Shown: positions 52,387 to 62,079, counted from the stretch's first letter. The stretch is 64,000 bases of DNA from Dysgonomonas sp. 521 (GCF_010501055.1 NZ_QVMO01000004.1:35913-99912), one strand, 5' to 3'. The notes: a model not told the origin generated them from the sequence alone. Numbers and translations are program-made.

Positions 52387-52731
52387 ATGGGTGAGTTTAT
52401 AACAAATTTCCTGTCAGGGCCGGTGCCGATTGAAGCATATCTGGCTGTAAGCACCATTATGTTTTTTGCGGGAGTATACGGATTCCTGTCACGCAAAAAC
52501 ATGTTGATGGTTCTCATATCCGTAGAATTGATGCTGAATGCTACCGATCTCAACTTTGTGGTATTTAACCGCTACCTGTATCCGGGACAGCTCGAAGGAT
52601 TCTTCTTCACGCTGTTTGCCATCGGTATCGCTGCCGCTGAAACGGCTATTGCCATAGCTATCATCATCAATATATACCGCAATGTGAAGAGTATATATAT
52701 AGATGAAAACATAACTAAAATGAAAAACTAA
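52387..52731 (+). CDS. nuoK: NADH-quinone oxidoreductase subunit K
   Basis: 114-residue three-helix subunit with the conserved Glu residues of the proton path in ISVELMLNATDLNFVVF and AAAETAIAIAIIINIYR. An N-terminal extension (MGEFITNFLSGPVPIEAY) precedes the first helix. A 21-nt gap leads to nuoL. Confidence 0.94.
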   Translation: MGEFITNFLSGPVPIEAYLAVSTIMFFAGVYGFLSRKNMLMVLISVELMLNATDLNFVVFNRYLYPGQLEGFFFTLFAIGIAAAETAIAIAIIINIYRNVKSIYIDENITKMKN

Positions 52732-52752
52732 GCAAGGAAATAGTAATAAGAT

Positions 52753-54690
52753 ATGGAACATTTTAATTTTACATATTCGATACTGATAGTTGCTTTGCCG
52801 GCTATTATGTTTCTTATACTCGGACTGGGTGGAAAATATATGAAACCTGTCGTTTCCGGAATACTGGGGACGCTGTCGCTGAGTGTAATGACTATATTGG
52901 CCTATCTGACGGCTTATCAATATTTCTTTGTGATTGGAGAAACGGACGGGGCTTATCAGGCTATCCATACTGCTGTAACGTGGTTAAGGTTTACCGACCT
53001 GCTTCATATCGATCTGGGTATTTATCTTGACCCTATTTCGGTAATGATGCTTGTTGTTATCACTACAGTATCGCTGATGGTACATGTATATAGTTTAGGA
53101 TATATGAAGGGCGAAAAAGGATTCCAACGTTACTACGCGTTCCTTTCCCTGTTTAGCTTTGCCATGCTAGGTTTGGTTGTAGCAACCAATATCTTCCAGA
53201 TGTATATTTTCTGGGAGCTTGTGGGTGTATCATCCTTCCTGCTCATCAGTTTCTATTATATGAAACCATCGGCAGTAGCAGCTTCCAAGAAAGCATTTAT
53301 TGTTACACGTTTTGCCGACTTCTTCTTCCTTGTAGGAATCTTGTTGTTATCATATTTCTCAGGAACATTCGACTTTACTACTATTACAGCTCAGGGGGCG
53401 CCGTTTATTGCAACTATGCAAGGCTCGTCATTTCTTGGGTTATCTGTAATATCATGGGCTATGCTGCTCATCTTTATGGGTGGTGCCGGAAAATCGGCGA
53501 TGATGCCGTTCCACATCTGGCTACCGGATGCGATGGAAGGGCCTACTCCTGCTTCCGCGTTAATCCATGCCGCAACGATGGTTGTTGCCGGGGTATTCCT
53601 TGTAGCACGCCTGTTCCCTGTATATGTTTTCGGAGCGCCCGATATACTTCATTTTATTGGTTATGTCGGTGCTATTACAGCCTTGTTTGCTGCTATAGTG
53701 GCTTGTACACAGACCGACATCAAACGTGTGCTGGCATTCTCCACCATATCGCAGATTGCATTTATGCTTACCTCGCTTGGCGTATCCGGCTACGGAGACC
53801 ATGCGGGACTAGGATATATGGCCGGAATGTTCCATTTGTTTACACACGCGTTCTTCAAGGCATTATTATTCCTTTGCGCGGGTGCTATTATCCATGCCGT
53901 GCACAGCAATGAGATGGGCGATATGGGCGGACTTTGGAAAAACCTGAAAGTAACACGCTGGGCTTTCCTTGTTGCATTACTGGCTATCGCCGGTATTCCG
54001 TTCTTTTCAGGATTTTATAGTAAAGACGAAATATTAGCCGCCGCATTCGAACATAATAAGATAATATACTTTATATTATCATTTGCAGCCGGTCTTACGG
54101 CATTCTATATGACACGCCTGTTCCTTCGCATCTTCTTTTACGAGGACAAGCATTACCATCACGAGCCGCACGAAGCAGGCCCGGCAATGGCTATACCATT
54201 GATTATACTGGCAATCTTTGCTTTCGGAGCAGGATATGTGCCATTCGGAAAATTTGTGACATCAGACAGTGTACCTTATGATGCTCATATCAATATGCAG
54301 GTCGCGATCACGAGTGTTGTGATATCTGTGATCGGTATGGGAATCGCGTTCAAGCTATATTATAAAAAGAACGAAATACCGGATAAGATCGCTACAAGTA
54401 TCAGTACACTGTACAAATGGGCGTATCATAAATTCTACTTCGACGAATTGTGGCTGTTTGTAACCCGTAGCATAATATTCAAGCGTATATCCAAGCCTAT
54501 CGCATGGTTCGACAAGAAATTTGTAGATGGTTTTATGGACTCGTTAGCTTATGTAACACAGGCTGCAGCACGCTCTATAAAAGGATTGCAATCCGGATAT
54601 ATCCAGCAATATGCTTTGGTATATTTAATAGGTGCGCTGATCCTTATCGTAGGTTTTGCCGGTTGGCTGGTGTGCTTTATTTGTAAATAA
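52753..54690 (+). CDS. nuoL: NADH-quinone oxidoreductase subunit L
   Basis: 645-residue distal antiporter-like subunit. The conserved Glu in WELVGVSSFLLISFY, the Lys/His region GGAGKSAMMPFHIWLPDAMEGPTPASALIHAATM and the broken-helix TQTDIKRVLAFSTISQ are visible. The C-terminal part contains the lateral helix and final anchor helix (YLIGALILIVGFAGWLVCF). Confidence 0.95.
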   Translation: MEHFNFTYSILIVALPAIMFLILGLGGKYMKPVVSGILGTLSLSVMTILAYLTAYQYFFVIGETDGAYQAIHTAVTWLRFTDLLHIDLGIYLDPISVMMLVVITTVSLMVHVYSLGYMKGEKGFQRYYAFLSLFSFAMLGLVVATNIFQMYIFWELVGVSSFLLISFYYMKPSAVAASKKAFIVTRFADFFFLVGILLLSYFSGTFDFTTITAQGAPFIATMQGSSFLGLSVISWAMLLIFMGGAGKSAMMPFHIWLPDAMEGPTPASALIHAATMVVAGVFLVARLFPVYVFGAPDILHFIGYVGAITALFAAIVACTQTDIKRVLAFSTISQIAFMLTSLGVSGYGDHAGLGYMAGMFHLFTHAFFKALLFLCAGAIIHAVHSNEMGDMGGLWKNLKVTRWAFLVALLAIAGIPFFSGFYSKDEILAAAFEHNKIIYFILSFAAGLTAFYMTRLFLRIFFYEDKHYHHEPHEAGPAMAIPLIILAIFAFGAGYVPFGKFVTSDSVPYDAHINMQVAITSVVISVIGMGIAFKLYYKKNEIPDKIATSISTLYKWAYHKFYFDELWLFVTRSIIFKRISKPIAWFDKKFVDGFMDSLAYVTQAAARSIKGLQSGYIQQYALVYLIGALILIVGFAGWLVCFICK

Positions 54691-54713
54691 GATATAGATT
54701 AAAATATAAAACA

Positions 54714-56195
54714 ATGAATATCCTTTCATTATTTATCCTCGTTCCTGCTTTGATGTTGGTGTTTTTCTTATTCTGTCGCAACATCAAACAGATTCGCACT
54801 GTAGCTGTAATTGGTGCGGTTATCGAAATGGCATTGGCTCTTGCATTGTTATTTATGTTCTATGCCGAACGTAGTGCGGGCAATACGGCCGAGATGTTAT
54901 TCACTTATGATAAAGTCTGGTTTACAGCCTTGAACATACACTATGCGATAGGGGTAGACGGTATTTCGGTACTGATGCTTCTGTTAACGGCAATTATCAT
55001 ATTTACAGGAACATTTGCTTCGTGGAATATGAATCCGCTTCCTAAAGACTTCTTTATGTGGCTTACCCTGCTTTCGATAGGGGTATACGGGTTCTTTATT
55101 TCCCTGGATATGTTTACCATGTTCTTCTTCTACGAAATAGCCCTGATACCGATGTATCTGCTTATCGGGCTTTGGGGAACAGGACGGAAAGAATATTCGG
55201 CGATGAAACTTACCCTGATGCTGATGGGAGGCTCTGCTTTCCTTGCAGTAGGTATATTCGGTATATACTTCAACTCATCGGCTACAGGCGACTATACATT
55301 CAATATGCTTGAGGTAGCTGCCAACAATGCTATACCTGTGGCGGCTCAATATTGGATATTCCCGCTTACATTCCTTGGATTCGGGGTGCTGGGAGCGCTG
55401 TTCCCATTCCATACATGGTCTCCTGACGGTCATGCGTCGGCGCCTACAGCAGTATCCATGCTTCATGCAGGGGTGCTGATGAAGTTGGGAGGATACGGAT
55501 GTTTCCGTATTGCTATGCGCCTGATGCCGGAAGCTGCTGACGAATTATCGTGGATATTTATTATACTTACAGGTATCAGTGTTATTTATGGAGCACTAGG
55601 AGCGATTTCCCAGACCGACCTGAAATATATCAATGCCTACTCTTCGGTAAGCCACTGCGGACTTGTATTATTCGCTATATTGATGATGAACCAGACGGCG
55701 ATGACCGGTGCTGTGATGCAGATGCTATCGCACGGTTTGATGACAGCACTTTTCTTTGCACTGATAGGTATGATATACGGGCGCACACATACGCGCGATA
55801 TCCGTCAAATGGGTGGCTTAATGAAGATCATGCCGTTCCTTAGTGTTTGTTATGTGATTGCCGGGTTAGCTTCTCTTGGTCTGCCGGGATTGAGCGGATT
55901 TGTTGCCGAAATGACGATCTTTGTCGGAGCATTTGCCCATAACGATTTATTCCACCGTATCTTTACTATTGCCGCTATTTCTTCAATCGTGGTAACGGCG
56001 GTCTATATACTGAAAGTGGTGGGAAAGATACTTTACGGACCTGTTCAGGACCCGCATCATCTGGAATTGACTGATGCTGTATGGCATGAAAAAATAGCGA
56101 CCGTAGGGTTGATAATATGTGTGGCAGGCATGGGATTGTTCCCGGGATGGATATCAGATCTGATTAGCTCCAGTCTGACATATATAGCTAAGTAA
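54714..56195 (+). CDS. nuoM: NADH-quinone oxidoreductase subunit M
   Basis: 493-residue antiporter-like subunit. FFYEIALIPMYLLIGLWG carries the key Glu, FPFHTWSPDGHASAPTAVSMLHAG the channel Lys/His-equivalent region, and SQTDLKYINAYSSVSHCGL the broken helix. Follows nuoL by 23 nt. Confidence 0.95.
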   Translation: MNILSLFILVPALMLVFFLFCRNIKQIRTVAVIGAVIEMALALALLFMFYAERSAGNTAEMLFTYDKVWFTALNIHYAIGVDGISVLMLLLTAIIIFTGTFASWNMNPLPKDFFMWLTLLSIGVYGFFISLDMFTMFFFYEIALIPMYLLIGLWGTGRKEYSAMKLTLMLMGGSAFLAVGIFGIYFNSSATGDYTFNMLEVAANNAIPVAAQYWIFPLTFLGFGVLGALFPFHTWSPDGHASAPTAVSMLHAGVLMKLGGYGCFRIAMRLMPEAADELSWIFIILTGISVIYGALGAISQTDLKYINAYSSVSHCGLVLFAILMMNQTAMTGAVMQMLSHGLMTALFFALIGMIYGRTHTRDIRQMGGLMKIMPFLSVCYVIAGLASLGLPGLSGFVAEMTIFVGAFAHNDLFHRIFTIAAISSIVVTAVYILKVVGKILYGPVQDPHHLELTDAVWHEKIATVGLIICVAGMGLFPGWISDLISSSLTYIAK

Positions 56196-56197
56196 AA

Positions 56198-56297
56198 GCC
56201 CCCTGAATCCCCCGGAGGGGGACTTTAAGTAAAAAAAGTATATAATAAAAGAATAACAAAAGCCATAAAAGCCTCCCCTTGGGGAGGTTGGAGAGGC
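56198..56297. repeat. C-rich hairpin repeat C5 between nuoM and nuoN
   Basis: cccctgaatcccccggaggggg-like hairpin (arms ccccc / ggggg near 56199-56221) and a second hairpin gcctccccttggggaggttg near 56270-56290. Second repeat of this type inside the nuo operon. Confidence 0.6.
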
Positions 56298-56316
56298 AAA
56301 ATATTAGAGAATAAAG

Positions 56317-57741
56317 ATGGATTTGAGTAATTATTTGTTGATGAAGCATGAGTTATCGCTTATTGTAGCGTTTCTCTTACTTATTTGTTATGATTTGTTT
56401 GCTTCAGACAATGCGAAGAAATATTATTTTCCTGTAGCTTGTACCATATTCCTGATACACACTGTGGTTTGTTTCTTCTTCAAGGACAATGGCACCTCTT
56501 TTGCGGGAATGTATGTTACAGGTCCGGCCTATCTTACAATAAAAAACATACTGAACATAGGGGTATTCCTCATCATGTTGCAGGCAAACTCATGGCTGAA
56601 AAAGCCGGAATCCCTTCTCAAAAGAGGCGAGTTTTTTATGCTGACGACACTTACCCTGCTGGGTATGTACCTGATGATATCCTCGGGCAACTTCCTTTTG
56701 TTCTACATAGGGCTTGAGACAGCATCATTGCCAATAGCGGCGCTTGTAGCTTTTGACAAATACAGGCATGATTCTGCCGAAGCAGGCGCAAAGTATATAT
56801 TCAACGCTATATTTTCTTCCGCGATAATGACATTTGGCCTGTCGTTCCTTTACGGGGCTTGCGGGACGCTATACTATGCGGATATTGCGGCAAGCATATA
56901 CTCCACTCCTATGGTCGTAATGGCGATGGTATTCATTATGGCCGGGTTGTTCTTCAAAATATCGCTGGTACCTTTCCATCTTTGGGCACCAGACACATAT
57001 CAGGGAGCACCTACCAACGTGACATTATATTTATCAACCATATCGAAGGGAGCCGCGGTATTCGCGCTGATGGTTATCCTGTTCAAAGTGTTCCCTGCAT
57101 TACAGGAAACCTGGAAAAGCATCATCTGGATTATTATACTCATAACAATTACTGTAGGTAACCTGTTTGCCCTCCGCCAGAAGAATATGAAACGCTTCCT
57201 TGCGTTCTCATCCATTTCGCAGGCTGGGTATATCATGCTGAGTGTATTTACAGGAACGGCGGAAGGTATGGCGGCAACTATATTTTACATCTTTGTTTAT
57301 GTCTTCTCCAATATGGCAGCCTTCGGGGTAATATCTGCTGTGGAAGATAAGACAGGTAAGGTAAATATGGATGACTACAACGGATTGTACTATTCAAACC
57401 CTAAGCTGGCTCTGGCAATGATGATAGCCATGTTTTCACTGGGGGGTATCCCGTTTGCTGCCGGGTTCTTCAGCAAGTTGTTTGTCTTTATGGCGGCAAT
57501 GGAGCAGGGGCATACATTGCTCGTATTCCTTGCGTTCCTGAATACGGTTATATCCCTGTACTACTATTTGTTGGTAGTAAAAGCAATGTTTATAAAGAAA
57601 AGCGAATCGCCTATCGAAACACTTCATACCGACGGATACCTGAAAGTCTCATTAGTGCTTTCTATGGCAGGTATCTTTGTAATAGGAGTAGTAAGTTGTT
57701 TCTATGATTATATCGCAGGAATTAGTTTTGGTATATATTAA
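56317..57741 (+). CDS. nuoN: NADH-quinone oxidoreductase subunit N
   Basis: 474-residue antiporter-like subunit closest to the core. FYIGLETASLPIAALVAF carries the conserved Glu; FFKISLVPFHLWAPDTYQGAP and RQKNMKRFLAFSSISQAGYI are the channel and broken-helix motifs. Last gene of the operon; followed by a hairpin at 57767-57801. Confidence 0.95.
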   Translation: MDLSNYLLMKHELSLIVAFLLLICYDLFASDNAKKYYFPVACTIFLIHTVVCFFFKDNGTSFAGMYVTGPAYLTIKNILNIGVFLIMLQANSWLKKPESLLKRGEFFMLTTLTLLGMYLMISSGNFLLFYIGLETASLPIAALVAFDKYRHDSAEAGAKYIFNAIFSSAIMTFGLSFLYGACGTLYYADIAASIYSTPMVVMAMVFIMAGLFFKISLVPFHLWAPDTYQGAPTNVTLYLSTISKGAAVFALMVILFKVFPALQETWKSIIWIIILITITVGNLFALRQKNMKRFLAFSSISQAGYIMLSVFTGTAEGMAATIFYIFVYVFSNMAAFGVISAVEDKTGKVNMDDYNGLYYSNPKLALAMMIAMFSLGGIPFAAGFFSKLFVFMAAMEQGHTLLVFLAFLNTVISLYYYLLVVKAMFIKKSESPIETLHTDGYLKVSLVLSMAGIFVIGVVSCFYDYIAGISFGIY

Positions 57742-57766
57742 AGAATATTAAAAGATAAATAATAAT

Positions 57767-57801
57767 TCGACAGAAGAACTTATCTTTGAGTCTTCTGTCG
57801 A
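57767..57801 (+). terminator. Hairpin at the end of the nuo operon
   Basis: TCGACAGAAGA and TCTTCTGTCGA form an 11-bp stem with a 13-nt loop, 25 nt after the nuoN stop. No T-run follows, so it may stabilise the 3' end rather than terminate on its own. Confidence 0.6.
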
Positions 57802-58127
57802 CTTATAAAGTCATCAGGACTTTTACACATTAGTGATATTGTGCAGTAAATACTCTCTTTGTCACTTTTTTTAACGAAGTGAAGCAACATTCGGCGTTAG
57901 CCGGTTGGAAATAGACAGAGCAAGGCAAAGACAAACGTTTCTTGAGTAACGAGGTGCTCTCTGTCGCCTACACGACAAGAACGAAAGGAAAATAGAAGTC
58001 TATATGACTTAAAAAAATAGAAAGCAACAGACAAAACGTGGATGGCACATTTTCGAACTATAATTCGACCTTGTTGTTTATTTACAGAATAATAATAGGT
58101 CAGTGACCTAAAAAGGAATCAAGATAC
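57802..58127. other. Spacer upstream of exbB
   Basis: No gene or known RNA recognised. Contains a short stretch of mixed composition (aacgaagtgaagcaacattc, ggcgttagccggttgg) that looks like a repeat remnant; no second copy was found in the window. Confidence 0.35.
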
Positions 58128-58835
58128 ATGAATTTATTCATTTTATTACAAGCTGCCAACCCTGTAGTGGAAATGGCAGAGCAGACAGCCCAGACTGCGC
58201 CTGAAGAAAGCTACTTTAGCCTTGTGTTAAAAGGTGGTTGGATACTTCTCCCTATATTCTTATTATCTTTACTGGCTATTTATGTGATAATAAATAAATG
58301 GCTGGTAATAAGCCGTTTGGGCAAGAAGGATACGATCTGGCTGTCGCGTGTTATCGAGCTCGTTAATGAAGGGAAAATAGATAAGGCATTAAAATTTTGC
58401 ATAGAGCGTCCTTACGCTTCGGCAAAAGTGATTGCCGCCGGATTAAAAGAGTTTGGCCTGAGTGAAAACGAAATAGAAGAAGCGATGGAAGTAGAGGCGC
58501 GCCAACAGGTAAGTATCCTCGAAAGCCAGATGAACTGGCTGGGTATCACTGCTTCTATAGCGCCAATGCTCGGTTTTTTGGGTACAATATTCGGTGTGAT
58601 AAAGATATTTTATGATATAGCCAGAACGAATGATCTCGCCATTGATACGATTTCCACAGGATTATATCAGAAGATGATATGTTCGGGAGCCGGTTTGCTG
58701 GTGGGTATCATAGCCTATTCGGGATATTACCTGCTGAATGGTCGTATAGATAAAGTTATAGTGAATATAGATAAAGAATCCAATGAGGTTCTTAAAGCTA
58801 TCCGCGCATACAAAAGGGGAACAATAGAAGCATGA
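58128..58835 (+). CDS. exbB: MotA/TolQ/ExbB proton channel family protein
   Basis: 235-residue inner-membrane protein with three helices: ILLPIFLLSLLAIYVIINK, MNWLGITASIAPMLGFLGTIFGVI and MICSGAGLLVGIIAYSGYYLL. The conserved T/P-rich motif of the second and third helices (APMLGFLGTIFGV) is present. With ExbD it forms the proton-driven motor that energises TonB or Tol. The downstream ExbD-like gene follows after 34 nt; no tonB gene is in the window. Confidence 0.9.
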   Translation: MNLFILLQAANPVVEMAEQTAQTAPEESYFSLVLKGGWILLPIFLLSLLAIYVIINKWLVISRLGKKDTIWLSRVIELVNEGKIDKALKFCIERPYASAKVIAAGLKEFGLSENEIEEAMEVEARQQVSILESQMNWLGITASIAPMLGFLGTIFGVIKIFYDIARTNDLAIDTISTGLYQKMICSGAGLLVGIIAYSGYYLLNGRIDKVIVNIDKESNEVLKAIRAYKRGTIEA

Positions 58836-58869
58836 TAGCTGTTCTTTTAGATAGAAAGGAAGATAAAGG

Positions 58870-59289
58870 ATGAAGATAGAACGTAGAAAGACAAGAGTTG
58901 CAGAAGTCTATACAGCATCGTTAAATGACATTATGTTTTTCCTGCTGTTGTTTTTTCTTATTATTTCCACACTGGTAACACCTGCCGCTATCAGAGTGTT
59001 ATTGCCTAATGCAGCGACTTCCGAAAAAGTGGTGACGAAGAAAAATATTAATCTGATTATAACACAGGATTTGCGTTACTATATCAATGATACAGAGTTG
59101 ACTAAAGGAGAAATAGAGGCTTCTTTGGGCGCTTTGTTAACCAAGGAAAAAACTGAAAATCCGGGTGTGGAGATGAATGTCCTGTTACAGGCAGATAAGT
59201 CATTGAGCTTGCAGGATGTTGTAGATATAATAGATATCGGTAACAAATTACAAGTAAAAATGATTCTTTTTACACAAAAACCAGAATAA
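58870..59289 (+). CDS. exbD: ExbD/TolR family biopolymer transport protein
   Basis: 139-residue protein with one N-terminal helix (DIMFFLLLFFLIISTLVTPA) carrying the essential Asp of the proton path, and a periplasmic domain ending in VLLQADKSLSLQDVVDIID, the TolR/ExbD signature region. Partner of the ExbB homologue upstream. Confidence 0.9.
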   Translation: MKIERRKTRVAEVYTASLNDIMFFLLLFFLIISTLVTPAAIRVLLPNAATSEKVVTKKNINLIITQDLRYYINDTELTKGEIEASLGALLTKEKTENPGVEMNVLLQADKSLSLQDVVDIIDIGNKLQVKMILFTQKPE

Positions 59290-59429
59290 ACAAAAGAATC
59301 CATACTATAATAATTAAAATATAGATTTAATTTTAGTAAAAACGAGGCGGTAACAAATAATTAATTTTATCGCCATTTGATGCAGCATTTCCCAAAATAC
59401 TGCGTCTTTAAAAATGAAGCTTAGGCAAT

Positions 59430-59978
59430 ATGAATGAACTGCAAATGATAGCAGGCTGTAAAGAACAAAAGCGGGAAGCTCAAAAAATGCTCTACGAAAC
59501 TTACGCACGTAAGATGTATAGCATTTGCCTCCGTTATAGTTCCGATCAGGATGCGGCGCAGGATCTTTTACAGGACGGCTTTATGAAAGTTTTTGCTAAC
59601 ATCGGCTCCTACCAGGAAAAAGGTTCGTTTGAGGGCTGGATGAAACGCGTATTTATAAACCTTGCTTTAGAAAACTTAAGAAAGAGAAAATCAATATTTC
59701 AGTCTTCAGAGGATATTCAGAATCTTCCCGATGTTGTAGATGAATCAACGGAGGACGATCAGATGTATCGGATATCGGAAAGCGAATTGATAAATATGGT
59801 AAGGGAACTGCCTAAAGGCTACTCTACGGTTTTTAACTTATATGCGATAGAAGATTATTCTCACAGGGAAATTGCAGACATGTTGGGTATTAGTGAAGGA
59901 ACATCCCGTTCACAATATGTAAGAGCCCGACAGATATTGCAGGATAAGGTCAAACTACACATAAAAGAGAGAATGTAA
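59430..59978 (+). CDS. RNA polymerase ECF-type sigma factor
   Basis: 182-residue sigma-70 family protein with region 2 (AQKMLYETYARKMYSICLRYSSDQDAAQDLLQDGFMKVF, containing the -10 recognition helix) and region 4 (LPKGYSTVFNLYAIEDYSHREIADMLGISEGTSRSQYVRAR, helix-turn-helix). No regions 1 or 3. The next gene starts 2 nt after its stop and has a transmembrane segment, so it is the likely regulator of this sigma factor. Confidence 0.9.
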   Translation: MNELQMIAGCKEQKREAQKMLYETYARKMYSICLRYSSDQDAAQDLLQDGFMKVFANIGSYQEKGSFEGWMKRVFINLALENLRKRKSIFQSSEDIQNLPDVVDESTEDDQMYRISESELINMVRELPKGYSTVFNLYAIEDYSHREIADMLGISEGTSRSQYVRARQILQDKVKLHIKERM

Positions 59979-59980
59979 TC

Positions 59981-61228
59981 ATGATGGATGAAAAAGACAA
60001 AATAAAAGATCTGTTCTCCTCGAAGTTGAAAGACTTCGAACCGGAGGTACCTGCGTCTGTATGGGGCGGGCTGGATCAGCTTTTGTCTCAGCAGCCGGCT
60101 GCTGCAGATCCGTCATCCAGTACATCATCCTCTTCGGGTTCGTCTGCCACTGCGTCCAAAGCTTCTGTAATAAAAACGGCATTGATAACTGCCGGTGTTG
60201 CCGCCGCTGTGGTTACAGGTGTATTATTAGCTCCTAAATCTGAACAAACCGTTACACCTGAGGATACTCATGTGTCGGAGGTAGAAGAAGTACAGCCGGA
60301 TACAGTAGCGAGTGATACAACCGCTGTATTCCCTACTGTTATAATGAAACCTACTATAGCTAGAGCCGCCCGTATAGAAGAAACTGTAGAAGAAAAGCCT
60401 GCTCCATCGCCGGTTCAGGATTTGCCGGTGGCGCAAGAGAAGAAAGAAGAAAAGAAACCTGTCATAGTAAAAGAAAAACCATTGCAGGCAAGCACTCCGG
60501 ACGAAAAACCTTTATTGCTGCCTGAGAAGAAATCGAATAGCGGCTTCTCTGTGGGACTATCTGCTAACTCAGGACTATTGGCTCATAATTCTAGCCGGAA
60601 CGGAGGAGAGATTTTGTTCTCACATCATGTACGCAGCGTGTTGTTCAGAGAGGCTTTGTACCGTGAGAATAGCGAATTTAAGTTGCAGCATAGGTTGCCG
60701 GTGTCTCTGGGCGTGAAAGTATCGAAAGGTATAGCACCTAATCTATCGCTCGAAACAGGTGTCGTATATACTTACCTTTCGTCTAAAATAACTTCTAACA
60801 GTACATTTAATATTGAAGAAAACCAGTCCTTCCACTATCTGGGAATACCTCTATCCCTTAATTATACCTTCTACGAGCTGGGTAAAGGCAAGCTGTATCT
60901 GTCAGTAGGCGGTATGGTACAAAAAGATATTAAGGGTAAGTATGAGAGTACAATGGGATTCACCAAAATGGATATTTCAGATCTGGGATTGGATGGCCTT
61001 GTATACTATCACGAGCCATACTTCATCAGGGAATCGATAAAACAGCCGAATCTTCAATTTTCTGCAAATGCAGCGGTTGGAATTACTTATCCAATATATA
61101 AAAAGTTGTATCTTTACGGAACAATCGGGGGTGCTTATTATTTTGATGCCGGAAATAAGTACCCAACTATATACACAGACAGGAAAATGCAATTGGATCT
61201 GAATCTGGGTATAAAGTTCGATTTTTAA
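59981..61228 (+). CDS. Membrane-anchored protein with outer-membrane beta-barrel-like domain
   Basis: 415 residues. N-terminal cytoplasmic segment (MMDEKDKIKDLFSSKLKDFE) resembling those of anti-sigma partners, a Ser-rich linker, one helix at about 66-87 (VIKTALITAGVAAAVVTGVL), a Pro/Lys/Glu-rich stretch (about 100-175), and a C-terminal region of about 230 residues with alternating beta strands (SLGVKVSKGIAPNLSLETG; NLQFSANAAVGITYPI; ending LDLNLGIKFDF, a final aromatic as in outer-membrane barrels). The combination of inner-membrane anchor and barrel-like domain is odd but recurrent in Bacteroidetes next to ECF sigma genes. Function unknown; it may couple envelope state to the sigma factor (inference). 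Confidence 0.75.
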   Translation: MMDEKDKIKDLFSSKLKDFEPEVPASVWGGLDQLLSQQPAAADPSSSTSSSSGSSATASKASVIKTALITAGVAAAVVTGVLLAPKSEQTVTPEDTHVSEVEEVQPDTVASDTTAVFPTVIMKPTIARAARIEETVEEKPAPSPVQDLPVAQEKKEEKKPVIVKEKPLQASTPDEKPLLLPEKKSNSGFSVGLSANSGLLAHNSSRNGGEILFSHHVRSVLFREALYRENSEFKLQHRLPVSLGVKVSKGIAPNLSLETGVVYTYLSSKITSNSTFNIEENQSFHYLGIPLSLNYTFYELGKGKLYLSVGGMVQKDIKGKYESTMGFTKMDISDLGLDGLVYYHEPYFIRESIKQPNLQFSANAAVGITYPIYKKLYLYGTIGGAYYFDAGNKYPTIYTDRKMQLDLNLGIKFDF

Positions 61229-61257
61229 TATTTACTATAAAAACTAATTAAAAAAAC

Positions 61258-62079
61258 ATGAAAACATCAATATTAAAATTGATTTGTGGCGTCTTCTCTG
61301 TAGGAATTTTATTCTCATCCTGTTTGGGAGATAGTGATACTAACTCTTCAATCGGGTTTGATTATGCTTATATCACATCTGTTGACGGAGTTAAAGTGGC
61401 TGCTGTAGCTAATGGCAGAACATATATCACAACGGATCAGATACAGGTCAAAGGACAGGAAGGTCAGGTTTATGCGATGGGTTATACTATCAATACCTCT
61501 CAGACTGGTGGCGGCGGAAAATATTATATTGCTGAAGATTCGGGCCAGGCGATGATGCTGTTGACACAGAGATCAGCAGGTATTGCCTCGCCGGCTGCTG
61601 TTGAAGATGACTATACTCCTACAGCATTTGGTGTGGCAACATATTATGCGGATAGTGGATTCTTTGGCGACAGATGGGTGTTTGCAGCGCAGGCAGCATT
61701 GAAGGATAAAGATGAAGCATGGATGGAATTCTATTATGATGTAGATAATCAGAAAGAAGAAGTGAATGGAGTGGCACAGGAAATAGGAAATAATAAAATA
61801 ATTATCGATATCAGGTTCAAGAAGGATGCAAGAGGAGATGGCGCATTGTCGAGTACTACTATCAACTCGGTGGGTAACTTGTCTAATATCAGGAACTATT
61901 TCCGTACAAGCAACAAGTTTAGCTTTAACGGCGAGAAGTATGTCTACATCCCTATAAAGTTCCGCTATCATATACTTAAAAAAGATAGCAATAATCAGGA
62001 TGTTGTAACAGAAGTATTGGAAGGAAACTGGAATACCGATTCCAGTTATAAATATCTACTTTATTACGAGGCGCAATAA
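61258..62079 (+). CDS. Lipoprotein of unknown function (NigD-like)
   Basis: 273-residue lipoprotein with signal MKTSILKLICGVFSVGILFSSC and lipobox Cys, followed by DSDTNS, then a beta-rich body (YAYITSVDGVKVAAVANGRTYI near the start; YVYIPIKFRYHIL near the end). Similar in style to NigD-like lipoproteins of Bacteroides; the match is not certain. It follows the barrel-like protein gene by 29 nt and may be under control of the same sigma factor. Confidence 0.65.
   Translation: MKTSILKLICGVFSVGILFSSCLGDSDTNSSIGFDYAYITSVDGVKVAAVANGRTYITTDQIQVKGQEGQVYAMGYTINTSQTGGGGKYYIAEDSGQAMMLLTQRSAGIASPAAVEDDYTPTAFGVATYYADSGFFGDRWVFAAQAALKDKDEAWMEFYYDVDNQKEEVNGVAQEIGNNKIIIDIRFKKDARGDGALSSTTINSVGNLSNIRNYFRTSNKFSFNGEKYVYIPIKFRYHILKKDSNNQDVVTEVLEGNWNTDSSYKYLLYYEAQ

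Noticed and set aside
57802-58127. Possible structured RNA upstream of exbB
   Set aside because: I could not identify tRNA, tmRNA, SRP RNA, RNase P or 6S RNA patterns, and there is no clear pairing beyond short stems.
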